DNA from: Ceriagrion tenellum
Lineage: Eukaryota > Arthropoda > Insecta > Odonata > Coenagrionidae
Length of the DNA: 64,000 bases
Direction: 5' to 3'
Assembly: GCA_963169105.1 (NCBI GenBank)
Contig: OY720643.1
Location: 26,756,373-26,820,372 of the forward strand
The position numbers and the translations under genes are program-made. This document shows positions 10,537-22,269 of this stretch, piece after piece (position 1 is the stretch's first letter; each line of letters begins with the position of its first letter). A model generated the notes under the pieces. The model worked only from the letters and a program-made list of their open reading frames with translations. It had not been told where the DNA came from and did not search any database.

Positions 10537-10837
10537 CAAAACACCATGTCAGAAAAAGGTCGACCACCATGTACAGTCTATGAAGCATCTTTGCACCTTC
10601 ATACTGAAGGATCTGGTCAGGGATAGTGCACGATGCACATTCTAAGAACGTCCTTTGCACTACTGCAGGAGAATGTTCTTTGCACTTGGATAGTGCGCCA
10701 TTTGATACTTCTTTGGACGTTCATGAAGAACATTCTTTGCACCAAAGACGCTGCACTAAAGAATGTTCTTTGCATGTCCTTTGCACCAACTTTTCCCCAC
10801 TGGGTAGCGAATACCACGTGTAGAAGTTCATAGATAG

Positions 10838-11215
10838 AGACTATACTCGGAATTGTTTGCCATATAATCACGCCACCGTGCTTATTCTACTGGGACTCTC
10901 TCGCTCCGAGCCTCAACAATGCCTAGTCTTCAAGGATCATGAAGTACATCTTAGAACAATAACATATAAATAAGGACATTTTTAAGACTGACATGTAATA
11001 TTTTAGGGCAGGTAGGTTTATAGGGAATATGAGTAGACTCTTATGATTTTCCTGTCATACCCACGTTTAGTTGCCATACATTTTTCTTCCAGGGGAGAAT
11101 ATTTTCGCACACACAGTTTTTTGCATCCCAAGGCCAAAGCTAACTCATCGATATACTCCACAGTTCAGCAGTAAAATATTGGTTTCAGATACATAATAGT
11201 GCAATGGTGGTTATT
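10838..11215 (+). mobile_element. E-family element, 5' and central part
   Basis: Starts GAGACTATACTCGGAATTG (the E terminal repeat). Positions 10838-11000 match 4395-4560, and 11031-11212 match 9069-9255. It ends without the 3' terminal repeat. With 9066-9292 it brackets element F, giving the order E(3' part)-F-E(5' part), as expected from tandem E copies or an E junction invaded by F. Confidence 0.7.
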
Positions 11216-11289
11216 TAGAGTGTCAGTGAAGGTTTCACCAATATATGGAGTAAAATATGCATAAGCACTAGGGTTTTTGATTGTTTAAC

Positions 11290-11930
11290 GTCCATTGACA
11301 CTCCTTACCACTTTTCTTCATCACTATCTAATTTTATCCCTTCTACCTTCATTTCCTTTTATGATCTCCACATTTTTTCCCACACACTGTCAACTTGAGC
11401 ATGCGCTCATCCATAGATACCTCTTTCTCCACCCACATCACACCACCACCAAGTTCTCCCAACCAGGAGAGTTGTACACCTCAAACTCCATTCAACCCCA
11501 CCAGCAGTCCCCTATCGTTTCACAAATCCCTGTTTTTCCTCCTCCCACCTCCTCCCCCAACAGCCCTCCTCTGACGCTATCTCTCAGACCGAAAACTTTC
11601 CTTTCGTTCCCACCTCCCACCTCCCCCTAATTCATTAATCCCTATCCATTCTCCATTTTTCCTTAAACTCTGCGAGCTGCTTGCAGGAGATATCATGCTA
11701 ATCCCAAACCCTTTTTTCCCTTCCAAATGCAAAAAAAAATGTCTCTCTACCCACCTCCTCTCCTCTTTTCTCTCCGTGTACCAACCTACCTCTCTGCCTA
11801 TCTCTTTCGCACTCATTCCTCTTCCCATTCCTCGAATTCCCTCATTTTTCCATCATTCCCTCTTTCTATCCCATCCCTTTTTCCTATTCCCTTACCCGAT
11901 TCCCTTTCCGTATCTGTCACACTATTTAGA
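11290..11930. repeat. pyrimidine-rich tract, about 640 bp
   Basis: The plus strand is overwhelmingly C and T (TTCCCTTCC-type runs), with long stop-free frames that give low-complexity Pro/Ser/Leu/Phe translations and are not credible proteins. Three purine-rich tracts elsewhere in the window (29430-29700, 31760-32200, 61760-61980) show similar strand asymmetry. Shared GGAATTC(C)GAGGAAT words hint at a dispersed family. Confidence 0.6.
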
Positions 11931-12001
11931 GCAGACCACTACTGCGGCCATCTTAAACGAAACGTATATAACTGCTAAAAATCAAATCAAACTAAATCTA
12001 C

Positions 12002-12600
12002 ATAACACCCCGTGAGCCGCCGCATGGGCATGTGGCAGGGGGTGTTAGGTCACCAGCCTTGTAAATATGTAAGTTTTTGGAAGATGAAATGGTGACATGT
12101 ATTATAGGAGTGTATTTAATGGAGCTCAATTTTTTTGTGGTCATTTGTTGTGCGCGGAAAGAACGAGTTTATGTACCTATATGTTCGGCAGTGTATCTCT
12201 CTTATTTTGTCGCATCTGTTAGACCTAGAGATGTAGTGAGGAGTCATGATAATATTCTCTATGTTGCCCTAAAAACATCAGTTCTTATTTATCAAGCAAC
12301 GTAAGCTTAGCTTGTAGCCTCCAAGTCTCTAGGGGCTCCCACCTTAATCCCTCTAAAAGTTGTGAGACACTACATGTACGCTCGTAGCAGTTTTTAACGA
12401 AGCGCACTGCTTTCCTTTGTATTTTATTCATTTTTTGGTTCAATCTATTTGACTAGGGTCCCAAATGCTTGCGGCGTACTCGAGGTGTGACCTAACCAGA
12501 GCGAAGTAGCATCTATCTTCGACTTTTTCATCCGGGGATCTTCCTATTATACGTTTAACAACACCTAGTTTCTTTAATGCATCGCCATTATGTCCTGCAT
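12002..12600 (-). mobile_element. CR1/Daphne-like LINE 3' end (copy 1)
   Basis: On the minus strand the C-terminal region of a LINE reverse-transcriptase protein is legible. YFALVRSHLEYAASIWDP lies around 12450-12510 and matches the family block 'LVRPHLEYAS.VWDP'. It is followed by KMNKIQRKAVRFVKNCYERT, LLEGLRWEPLETWRLQAKL and, further down, a degraded IREIHCRT...NSFFPRT block that normally ends this ORF. The 3' end carries a GC-rich GCCGCCGCATGGGCATGTGG segment shared with the copy at 47774. In-frame stops interrupt it. Only the last 500-600 bp remain, the 5' truncation typical of target-primed insertion. Confidence 0.75.
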
Positions 12601-12609
12601 GAGTAATCC

Positions 12610-14100
12610 CCAAGAAATATCAGATATTAAGGTTATTCCAAGATTGAACTATGATCATTCAATATCATAGCGAGGAAAAGTCTCAATCGCGTTAGATCAT
12701 TTTAACAAATTCCATTTTCAGAGCTAAAAACTGAAAAAACGATGCTCTCTTTTTCATTCGATTCCCTTATCCAACGAACAATGAAACTTGAGAGAGGAGT
12801 TTCAAAATAATGCCAGTGGCTGAGATAGATCCGATCTAACATTTGTTTTTTTTATTTTTGTCAAAACAAAACAAAATTTCGTCACACCATGAGTGGTTGG
12901 ATTTTCACTACTTCTAAAATGATCTTTGGACAAGAGAAGATATCGCAAAATTTGTTGAAGTGCATGAAAGAAGGGAGCTCGTGTGTTATACAAAATGCGT
13001 CAATAATATATAATTGAAAAGCGTGAATATAACCATAGCTTCTTTGCATGTCAGGTATTTAAACGGAGGGATGGATCACACAAGAGGGTTTACCCGACAT
13101 AATTCGGATCTAATATAAAGCATGTTGCAATATAGTATGTCCTAGAAAAAAGCGCAGCTGACAAAATGCAGTCATAATGCAGAAACGCCCAGTGCCATTT
13201 GGGAAAGGGAATCATGTGACCGTAGAGCCCATGATATCAGTCTTTGTTTAAATAATACGATTGAGACAAAATTGCGTGTATTTCATTTGTTTCTAAACCA
13301 AATCAGTATGTTTTAACTACCTTAGATGGACTTGAATGGGATTTTCAGGCCTGAAATAAGTAGCGTGTCAAATGGCCTTCACTTTTCCGTCGATAGTAAT
13401 ACTTCAGCGAAATCTGCTTCGATATCTTGGGTCTTATAGCGGTTACCTTCAGCCACTTGCAGACCGGCGCAAGGGCACTTGGACGAAGAGATGGATTCAC
13501 ATTTCCAAATATGAGCCGAGCCCGAAGATGCTTCGGTGACTGAGTGGGAAGCCACGTATTCATTGTGACAGCCCGCGCGCGCCGGTGCCTTCATACTTTC
13601 AATCCTCGAGCATTATAGTTTAACTATATGCATCATCCATGACAAAGCATGTCTATATCAACCCTTTGGTGCTTTGATTTACTGTTCGATACATCCCCTA
13701 AAGATAGTTTTCCTACGAGCTTTAAGCACGAAATCGTGGCAATCTTCGTTTCGCTATGTAATGCTACCTACTAAGGTAAAATAGCATTATGTGATACCTA
13801 TATAACATAGATAAGTGTTATACGTGACTACCGTGAAGAATGGAAGGCAGTATAAGATTTGAGTTTGCTCTTAAAAATTTAGGCTATGCATTTGACGCTA
13901 AAATCCTCGCGACGAGGGGAGACCTAAGTTCAATTCACCATGCATTCATCGAGCATATACAATCTCATTCCAATTCCATGCCGGTTAAATCCTTTGAGTT
14001 TAATTCATTATATCAGTTATTGGTATATTAGTTATTCTCATGGCAAGCACTATCATTTCGCTTGTATATATATATATTACTACATGATGAGGATGAGCAT
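12610..14100. other. mostly featureless; GC-richer patch at 13430-13600
   Basis: No gene recognised. A GC-rich patch (13430-13600) contains GCCCGCGCGCGCCGG near 13570. A weak tRNA-like pair of boxes at 13878-13935 was not convincing. Confidence 0.4.
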
Positions 14101-14104
14101 TAAT

Positions 14105-14430
14105 ATGTATCACTATTGCTATATGGATCAGAAGCATGGGCATCTAGAAAAAGATACTACAGACAGTTTAAAACATCAAAAATGAAACCTCATAGATCTG
14201 TGTAGGGCTGAATACCTCTGGACCACATAAGAAATGAAGAGATTGCACGATTTTGAAGTACAACCAGGGAAATATGTAGCAAAAAATTTTAAAGGAATAC
14301 TGAAAAAATATGTTGATCGCATGCTTCTAGAAAGGATTCCCAAAATTGTTTCACAGTACTCAGTCTCAAGGCAAAAGAAGTACTGGGAAACCGAGAATAC
14401 GATAATGAAGCCGGAACAGGCAAATTGTCT
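14105..14430 (+). mobile_element. non-LTR retrotransposon C-terminal remnant
   Basis: The plus strand encodes, with frameshifts and a stop, LLYGSEAW-like sequence (from about 14116), then a KMK/LRSV-like segment, LDHIRNEEIARFEVQPGKYV (about 14210-14280) and RMLLERIPKIVSQYSVSRQKK. This order (YG.E.W, RNE.I, R.P...Y...G.R) is the standard tail of endonuclease/reverse-transcriptase LINEs and is the same family type as 18930-19752. Catalytic RT blocks are absent. Non-functional. Confidence 0.65.
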
Positions 14431-14439
14431 CATTTTGGA

Positions 14440-15555
14440 AAATTAAGAAGATGATATCTGTTTCTATCAGCATGTGGCCACAGTAAATACAGTTACCGCA
14501 AAATCTGAGGGCAACAACATATTCAACTACCCCAGATGGAGAGAACACTTCTTGCTGTAACAGAATACTGATACAATTAAGCTGTTTCCAAAACAATATA
14601 CACTGATTGAGAAGGGGCACAAACAGCCTAAAAAACTATTATTTAAACAATAATTATAAAGTGAATTTATGTGGCTTAATGCCCGGGAAAATTTCATCAT
14701 GCCCAGGAAAACTGAAAATTCTGCATAAAAACACGTATCAACCTCAGTTAACGCATTTAAGGGAAAGAAAGACAAGTTGGGTTGACAAGTACATTATCGT
14801 TCAGGGTGTATATGAAATGTATGGCAGTATCCACAAATCAGACGCCACACAAAAGCTGGGGAAATGAGAGAGCAAAAAATGGTGAAATCAGCTCAAAGTC
14901 GAGCGGAAGATTGGCACCAAACTCACTTAACAACCTCTTAAAAACTGATGAAAGTGTAAATTATTGAAAACATTGGAAGAGGAGCACCAGGAATAATAGG
15001 CATAAAAATTATAAGGGAACTAATAATAGCGTTTACTTGACAAAAAGATTTGAAAAATGTCCTAACAGAAAGCAGATTTCAAAATAAATATCTTTCTATG
15101 GATAACAGCGAAATTTTTTTTTTTCAAATTTCAACTTTATTACGAATATAAATGTTTTATTACACATCTTTAGTTAAAGTTAGGTGATTGAAAGATTAGA
15201 ATATTCCGTTTCAGTAAGGATCCTAGGATGTCTGCTCCAAGTTTTGCACCTGGAAACTATTAAAATATTTACTCGTAAAAATGCACTCATGAATTCAGTG
15301 CCATTAGGAATAATTACAGTCAATTTTTGTATAGTTTTAGGAAGACTGAGCCGCAAAAAATTTCTCGGGTGACTTAAAATAGTAATGGTTGCGTACATAA
15401 AATTCCACGGCCAAATCTTGTGACAGCAAATATTTAATTCTAATTCAAGTTAAGCCCACTAAAATGTCAGTTATCTTTAGTTACGGAATATAAATAAAAC
15501 TATTCTCGCAATATTATCTCCAAATAGCTTAAAACTATGCAAAGTTTCGTAATGG
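14440..15555. other. AT-rich stretch, poly-T run, no gene recognised
   Basis: Contains a 13-base T run at about 15114-15126. Several short open frames lack known motifs. Confidence 0.45.
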
Positions 15556-16385
15556 AGGGAATATATCCTAGCGGGCGTCGAGGTCACACAGTGACGGGAA
15601 AGTGTAACCGTTTAAATCGTGGGAATATTGCACGATTTTTCCGGCAAGAAGCGAATGTTATGTGAAAAATCTCGAATTTTATTTCGTCAATTCAAATCGC
15701 ATTGCCGACTTATTTCGGGCTATTGCTCCCCGCGAGCGAAAAAAATCGTATTGAAGCTCTCCCAAGCTCCAAAAGTCTCTACCTACCCACCGAAAAAAAT
15801 CGAAAACGCACAAAACGAACGTCGACTTGTTTCTCTTAACGCGCAGCGAGTAAAGATTTCCTTCCGAGGCACGTCAAGCCCGTCAAAAGAGAGAGGTCTC
15901 AAAAATTCTCAGCCGACACCGCCGCCAGCCAGCCAGCCAGCCCCAAACATGAGCATTTGCCTCCAGCCTTCCCACCAACAACATCCCCCGAGCCTTTTAC
16001 GACATCCTCATCCCCACACCCTATTCCACTCCCACCGCTTCCTCGAGAGGAGGAGGAGGGAACACAATGAAGCTCGGAGCAAAAGGGCCTTAAAAAAGAG
16101 GAAAGAATACCGAAATGCACGCGAGCTGAAAGGGGAAAAGTTGTGTGCGAGTGAAGACGAAGGAGCGGGCGCCGCTTTGGAAATTTTTCGGGAAACGCAG
16201 GAAATGAGGAAATCCAAAGGCGGGCGGAGGGAGGAAGTTTCACGGGGAAGATTTCCGCGAGGGGACGGGAAATAGTTTATTCAGCTCTTTAAGGGGAAAA
16301 AAACGAAACAGTCCCTCCTCCGCAGGAGAGGGTTCGCGGGCACAGGGAACAAGAGTCAGTGACCGCGGTGCCAATACCAATGGAT
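15556..16385 (+). other. GC/CpG-rich island with a 218-codon stop-free frame
   Basis: The longest sense-looking frame of the window lies at 15619-16275. It opens with GTG, not ATG, and its translation is low-complexity: Pro/Gln/His runs in the middle, including a (CCAG)n repeat near 15930, then Arg/Glu/Lys-rich. The antisense strand is also open for over 110 codons (15899-16243), as expected in GC-rich DNA with few stop trinucleotides. I do not recognise a protein. It may be promoter or first-exon DNA, or a conserved non-coding element. Confidence 0.35.
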
Positions 16386-16626
16386 TGACCTATCAACTAT
16401 TGACAAAGAAAGGGGTGAGTGCATCGGAGAGCAATGTCCGCGATTGAAGAAGAAAATGAATTTTAAGAAACCGGAACAAGAATACGACTCGAAAAGCAGA
16501 TTAAAATTCAGAAATTTCGCCAGCCAAAAAAGAATAAAACAATGAAGAAAGTAAATCCACTTTTTAAGGGGACGTGAAGGATTTATAGAAGAATATCTGA
16601 GGAAATAACTTCACTGAGTGCCGACT

Positions 16627-17115
16627 CTAAAAATAGAGAGCATTGTGACTGCACTTACGTTCAGCGATTTGGGTTAGTGAATAACCCTCATTCATTGGTT
16701 GATCAGTCCTAAGGTTGGTTGACACAGTTCTCCATCCTTCCTTATCAAATGCTAGTTCTTTTACCTCCTGGTATCTCTTTCTATGTACTTTCCTCTTTAT
16801 TTGGTCCATGAATTCATTCCTGGGTCTTCCTCATGGGACTTATCCCTCTTTTTTGCCTTCAATTATGTTCTTGACAAACCCATATGTGTTTCACGGTGTG
16901 TCCGCTCCATCTTGTTCTTCTTTTTCCTGTAATGTTCCCATACGGTCCTCTTCCCTTCTACTCTTCTGTACATTTCATCAATTTTTACTTTGTCCGTCCA
17001 TTTTATCTTTAGCATCCTCCTCCAGGACCAGATTTCGAAGGTTTCTAATCTTTTCTGGTCAGCTTTTCCAGGGGTCCATGCTTCCAATTCATAGAGTGCC
17101 ACACTGCACACAAAT
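16627..17115 (-). mobile_element. non-LTR retrotransposon C-terminal remnant
   Basis: The minus strand carries a well-preserved LINE ORF2 tail. ALYELEAWTPGKADQKRLET and WSWRRMLKIKWTDKV lie at about 17000-17105 (the family block is 'YG.ETWTL...RLEAFE.W..RRMLKI.WTD.V'). MYRRVEGKRTVWEHYRKKK follows. In another frame MDQIKRKVHRKRYQEVKELA (about 16745-16809) and a GWRTV block appear, normally the protein C-terminus. At least one frameshift separates the halves. The long plus-strand frame over this region (16715-17389) is its antisense shadow. Confidence 0.78.
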
Positions 17116-17119
17116 GTTT

Positions 17120-18355
17120 AACTCTATCAATTTCAAAATATTTTTCTTACAAAATTTAAAAGATATTTTAATGCATTTTTTGAACCGGCTTCCCGAAGAA
17201 GCATCAATTATTTCAAATCCCCGTTATAACTCACAATCAACGACCAAATTAGCGCTTTCTTTTAGTTCTCTAAGATTCCCGAAAAAAAATCAAAATCCTC
17301 AGAGGTCACACAAACAACCAAAAAGCATTCGTCACAGTTTCGTGCAATGCAGTATCAATATATGTGAGAAATTTAAACGTAAACAATGATAAAATATCCG
17401 CTGCAATAAGAAAGTAATCTGAGATATAAATATCGAACTGGTCGACAACAACGTTGACTTACACCGAAGTACTACCACCTAAATGCATGACAGTTGATTG
17501 CATTAAATTTATCGCCATTTTATACACGCGTATAAAATTAATCTGCAAAGCTTTACTGAAAGAAAAATAAACACACAACAATATTGCATTGATTTTTCAT
17601 AAATTAAAGGATAAATTCGAGTTATAATAAATATAATAAGAACGGAACTCAGGATAAACTACAAACGAGAACTTGTTTAAGCTCTTTTTGTTCTCAAAAT
17701 TCTCAATACATTAGACATCCTAGTAAGTTGAATAAGAATACCTTTACAACTTTTTTCCATGACAAGAGCTTTTGAAAAACTGTTTCAAATCCTTATGGGT
17801 AGATACCCGGCATGAATTAATAGAAACAGACTAATAAACCCCAGAGGTAGCAGGTGGTATATTATTAGAACATTGGCTACTCTTAAAAATTGATATAAAA
17901 TTGTAAAACGTACTGTCATTGACTTAGAAAAAATAACAACTTGGACTAAATATCAAGAATCATACACACAATTTCTTTACGATATTTACAGAGAATAGTG
18001 GATGACATCAGAAGTTTTCACCAAAATTGGATTGGAGACGGTCCACAACCACGACATGTTTAGAATCTCACGAGCAAGCGCAAGAACAGCACACGGACTA
18101 ACAAGGGTTTTCAAGCGGAGGGTAAGAGTATGATCTCACAGGCAACAGCGAAGATGTTCTGATGCATTGCCATGTTATTTAACCTTTCGACTGAAAACAA
18201 CAACAAATAAATATTTGCAACCAAATTGCAACAAATTTACATCAAGGTCTACGATAAATAAATAATCTCTCTGGCCACTATTGAGGAACAGAGAATATTA
18301 GAGGCCAAATGTGGTGATGGCCAAAACATTCCTAATTTCAAACGCAGATGTCTCA
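17120..18355. other. AT-rich stretch, no feature recognised
   Basis: No repeat partner, fold or protein motif identified. Confidence 0.45.
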
Positions 18356-18361
18356 TTTTCT

Positions 18362-18545
18362 AACCCCCGTGGCGACGGGGTAAGTTTCTCGCCAGAAAAT
18401 CGAGGGTCGCGAGTTGAAGGAGTCTCGGTGGGCCTTTTTTTACCACACAGGACATGGACGGTTGTGTCCGTCCACTGTTGACACACTCGATGTAAGAGGC
18501 CAATTGTCCTGTTTTCGGGGTGGTGGAAATAAATTCTAACGGCAC
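18362..18545 (+). mobile_element. tRNA-derived SINE remnant, family S3
   Basis: A tRNA-like head: an A-box-like GTGGCGACGGGG, the anticodon-side TTCTCGCCAGAAAATCGAGGG and a degraded B box GCGAGTTGAAGG (18409-18420; expected GGTTCGAATCC). An unrelated GC-rich body follows, including GACGGTTGTGTCCGTCC. The frame on the opposite strand is a by-product. Confidence 0.55.
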
Positions 18546-18929
18546 AAATCCCAGCAACGCCTCCACGATGACATCAAGCATGGCGGGCAAACCTCGAGAT
18601 AGCATAACCGAATACGATACATTACCCTCAATCAAAAAATCCCAAAAAAAGGTCTTTAGGCATTATACAGCAAGGGTGCCCCTTAGAAACAATCAAAGGG
18701 CCGAAGAAATAACTAATAAAAAACAACAGTACAGCAAGAGTAATGTACTCTTGGAGCTATTACCTGGCATTAAGAGCAGTATTGTTATTACACTAGATAC
18801 CATCTATGAATAAATGATCAAAACTATATTACATATGATGTTATATATTTAGTTTTTAACCAAAAAATATTAAAAAATGAAACGTTAATACAAAAATACC
18901 CATATTAACACATTCAGGAAAAGGATTGA

Positions 18930-19755
18930 CCGCAGCAGTGAACTAAAAAAGGGGTAAGACAAGGCTGTTACATGTCATCAACTGTTTTTAAGAAAGGTAT
19001 CTAGACGATTTGGTAAGACGATGAAAACAAATCCCTGAATATGGGATAAAATTAACTACAAATATTACGGTGAATATTGTTCCATACGCTGACGATGCTT
19101 TTATCAAAAAACTGGCAGAAAATGAATTGCAGATGGGAGTGTTTTTCCAAACTAATATAGCAGAGGAATATAGACTGATAATGTTACAACTTAAAAAGTG
19201 CAGGTATTCATAGGAATTCACCGAGACAGAACAAAAATTGCAATGAACGACCAAGGCCTAGAAGAGGTATCCACATTCAAATAATTTCCGCGCGACATAT
19301 ATAAACTCAACAAATTTAAACATATATACGGAACAATCTATAAAACTCTAAAATACCAAGCAAGGAAAGAAACTAAATTAAAAGTTTACAATACGATGAC
19401 AGTTTCAATGGAAATGGCAAAAAGGGGTTGCGAGACGAGGGTACTTTCAAAGAGAGACAGAAATAAAACTGAATTTGTTGAAATGAAATTCCTGAGAACA
19501 GTACAAGGTTGCAAATTATAAGATAGAACCTGCAATGAAAACGTAGGACAAGACTTAAAAAATTTTAATTTAGAAGATAAAATAAAATAATTCAAAATGA
19601 AATGGTGCAAGCATGTAGGAAGAATTTAGCAGGATCGTCTCTCCTGAACTGCCTTGTAGCACAAGCCTAGAAGAGTAGGACGTGTAAGGTTAAGATGGTT
19701 TCTGTAACAGGCAATATTGCTTAATCCATGACGCAAAGAAGAAGAAAAAGAACTT
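18930..19755 (+). mobile_element. non-LTR retrotransposon with degraded reverse-transcriptase domain
   Basis: The longest RT remnant here. KKGVRQGCYMSS (about 18945-18985) matches the RT block 'GVRQGC.LSP'. VPYADDAF (about 19080-19103) is the catalytic YADD box. Then follow YGTIYKTLKYQARKETKLKVYNT (19325-19395), CETRVLSKRDRN and VEMKFLRTVQGC (19430-19520), FKMKWCKHVGR (19593-19628) and a PRRVGRVRLRW tail. The element ends in a GAAGAAGAAAAAG simple tail at about 19740-19755, marking the 3' end. Multiple stops and frameshifts show it is dead. Confidence 0.8.
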
Positions 19756-19759
19756 CTAG

Positions 19760-20690
19760 GATCTTATTCGAGGTTATATAACAGCAAAAACCGTGCGGGG
19801 AGAAAATAATATAAATACTTTGGTCAAGCGGATTAAAACTCCTACGGCAGCCTTATACGCGGCCTTAGGCAGGCAAAAAAGTATTATAAGAATTTTCCTT
19901 CACAAGTAAAGTAACCCCTCGTCAAACAGAATGGAATTAAATACATAGAAATTTTCTTCTTGTATGAATTATGCAATGCACAAAATGCATAAGTTTCGTC
20001 ATTTTTTATTCTTGGTGTATAGTAATGTAAATAGTAATAAAAAAATAAACACAATATCCTCGACTAGAAAATGATGTTATAATACTCGAATTTTCGTTTC
20101 GGACATACTCCTAGCCATTATATATAAATAGCAATTTCTAAAAATCGTACGTATGTCAAAAACAAGAAGACCAGAAAATGATAAAATTCACTTCAGGGCT
20201 GTAACTCATAATTTCAACTCTACAATCTTAAATTCCGAGTTGTATGCAATCCAATAGCATTATCACAAGGTGTTCTGCCGAGCAGCAGGTTTCATCTACC
20301 ATCTTGGTCACCATCCATTTCTATTCCTCGCCTGTTACTTTGTCCCCTAGTTTCTCCACTTTCTTAATCTCAGCCACCAGTTTCAGCCTTCTCCTTCCTC
20401 TTCTGCCCTTCTACTGATCCTGCAAGAGCTGCAGTTATACTCACCTTCCCACTTAATGCATGTTCGATGCAATGTTATATTCTATACCGAGAGGTACTTT
20501 GAGAACTTTCTTTTGGATTGATTGATTCTTCATAAGCGATACTCTAGGCCAGCAAAATACCACCATCAAATGGTTGATTTTTTAATCTCTCATCCAGCGG
20601 AATACTTCCTCCATCTTAAAATTATGCTGTACTCAGAGGTTTTCCTTATGATAAAAGCTATTTTACTTTCCCAAATGATTTGTTAAGATA
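19760..20690. other. no confident feature
   Basis: A pyrimidine-leaning block (20290-20640) may be an old antisense LINE tail, but no diagnostic motif could be read. The rest is AT-rich. Confidence 0.35.
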
Positions 20691-20693
20691 AAT

Positions 20694-20800
20694 GAGATAG
20701 ATGCATAGGTGTGGCGTAATTAAACCTGAAAATCCAGTTCCTGACATGAGGTAGATACATAGATATGGCGTAATTACCCTTAGAACCCAGTTACTGTTTT
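20694..20800 (+). repeat. two-copy tandem repeat, unit about 54 bp
   Basis: Copies start at about 20694 and 20748. They share GA(G/A)(G/A)TAGAT(G/A)CATAG, TGGCGTAATTA and CCAGTT(C/A)CTG. Diverged, non-coding. Confidence 0.7.
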
Positions 20801-20809
20801 TTTCATTAA

Positions 20810-21825
20810 TTTTCTTCAAACAGTAAGTTTGAAGGCTTTATTAGAGGATAAAATGCAATGATATTTGCCCAATATTTAAATAATAGGCAGGGAACTCTCA
20901 ATACATCCGTAAGTTATTTGGAGCAATTGATTTCATTGGATTTTACAAAATTATTTTGCTAGGAAAGCGGATAATTATTTATTAAAATAAATAGAAGAAT
21001 AGAAGTGAATAATATACATCAAAGAAGAAAATTCATGCTGATTTGCCGTGGATTATCGAAGGAAAATATTGTAAAATTGCGAGAGTATTGCGATGGCCGT
21101 AAAAGTTAATGTGAATCTGGGGCAGGAAAGATGGCGGACCGCGTTACGGATTCATGTGTTAACCACGCGCACCAAATCTAGCACCCGCTCACTTTATCTC
21201 AATGTTAATGGATCTGTGTTCTCCATACATTTATGTGAGTCTCGGCTTCAACAGTATTATCGGTTGTCAATGGCAAAATTCACCAAAAACGCATAATTTT
21301 GAGCATTTTAACAAATATTTCTCCATATTTTGTATAATATCTAAAGGAAAATAAATTTTGTCTGGAAGAATATGAATTTTTATTACGTTTTCTATTTTGC
21401 GTTTTTTTTGTATAATTTATAATTATAAATTTTGCGTTTGCCTCAACTTTGTGCGACCAGTATTTCTTAATTAAATGTGGAAAAGAATTGGGGACATCAA
21501 GAAAGTGAAATGACTTCACACGTGCATTTCCTAACGCGAATAAATATTGCGGACATACACACAGTCAGAGAAACTTTGTGTATCTTAATAATGGTTTACG
21601 CAGAAATAGTCAATTAATTGACTAAGTATTCCCTTACCACGATTCTCAACTTAATTTTACCAAAAAATATTGTGCATCAAATCGTTTCTCATTATTTACG
21701 ACTTCAGGCCGTAAACCCATTCCAGCGAGGGGCAAGTTTTCAAATCCACTCCTCGATGGATGAATATTTTTTTATCAATCTCGATGATATTTTTACGTAA
21801 TATCTCATCTCGGCAAGGTAATTGG
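20810..21825. other. AT-rich stretch, small palindrome
   Basis: Contains an 18-bp perfect AT palindrome, AATTTATAATTATAAATT, at about 21414-21431. Nothing else recognised. Confidence 0.4.
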
Positions 21826-21829
21826 GCCG

Positions 21830-22260
21830 CAGGTTTGCGTAGGAAGCATGAAAGCTCAGGCTTTCGCGAGCGGAATGATCCCACACTCCAACGGACGACT
21901 ACGGTGACACCTAAACGAAGCTGCCTCCGCTGCCGCGGCTTGCTACGTGTCTCCCGGGAGGAGAAAGATACGAGATTAACGCACTGCGGCCACTCTTCAT
22001 CCCGGGTTCTCTTTTTTGTATTTTTTATCTGCAAAAGTTCGCACGTGAAAGTCATCCCGGGACTTAATACCGTAAATCAAAAGCACAACAGCAACAAAAA
22101 AAAAGAAGAACCATAAACACGTTGGGATGCGGCCGTCCGCCTCCGCTCTCCCCCCAGCGTAGACGAGGCAAAAAATAAAGGACACGCGAAAACCCGCTCC
22201 AATTTGAGGCTTTCTTGGAAAATATTAACTTTCACCTCCCGGTCCCTTGAAAGAACGAAA
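21830..22260. other. GC/CpG-rich island
   Basis: CpG-rich block with overlapping frames of about 119 and 118 codons on opposite strands, arguing for composition rather than a gene. No domain recognised. Confidence 0.4.
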
Positions 22261-22269
22261 ATGCCCCGC

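Larger units (their letters stand above)
9356..10807. mobile_element. TIR element F, about 1.45 kb, class unknown
   Basis: The left end 9356-9380 begins CTACCCAGTGGGGAAAGTT. The right end 10783-10807 is its reverse complement with one extra A, giving TIRs of about 25 bp. Inside each end, in opposite orientation, the motif GTGCAAAGGA(C/T)GTTCTT recurs (about 9449 on plus; several between 10630 and 10790 on minus), as expected for transposase-binding subterminal repeats. The element also carries a 77-bp tandem array (10304-10536) and one 91-aa minus-strand frame (9745-10020) with no recognisable domain. No clear target duplication was found. It lies between two E fragments. Probably a non-autonomous DNA transposon. 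Confidence 0.65.

Noticed and set aside
11295..12015. Series of 80-110 codon frames in the pyrimidine tract
   Set aside because: They follow directly from strand-biased low-complexity DNA.
13870..13950. Possible tRNA or SINE head
   Set aside because: AGTTCAATTCA resembles a B box, but the A box is poor and spacing is long; no pairing acceptor stem.
15619..16275. Longest sense frame (218 codons) as a gene
   Set aside because: It starts at GTG, is low-complexity and has an equally open antisense frame. The GC-rich composition explains the lack of stops, and no domain was recognised.
16715..17389. 224-codon plus-strand frame
   Set aside because: It is antisense to a recognisable LINE C-terminus on the minus strand.
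20290..20640. Antisense LINE remnant
   Set aside because: Translation gives basic stretches but none of the diagnostic RT or C-terminal blocks could be read with confidence.
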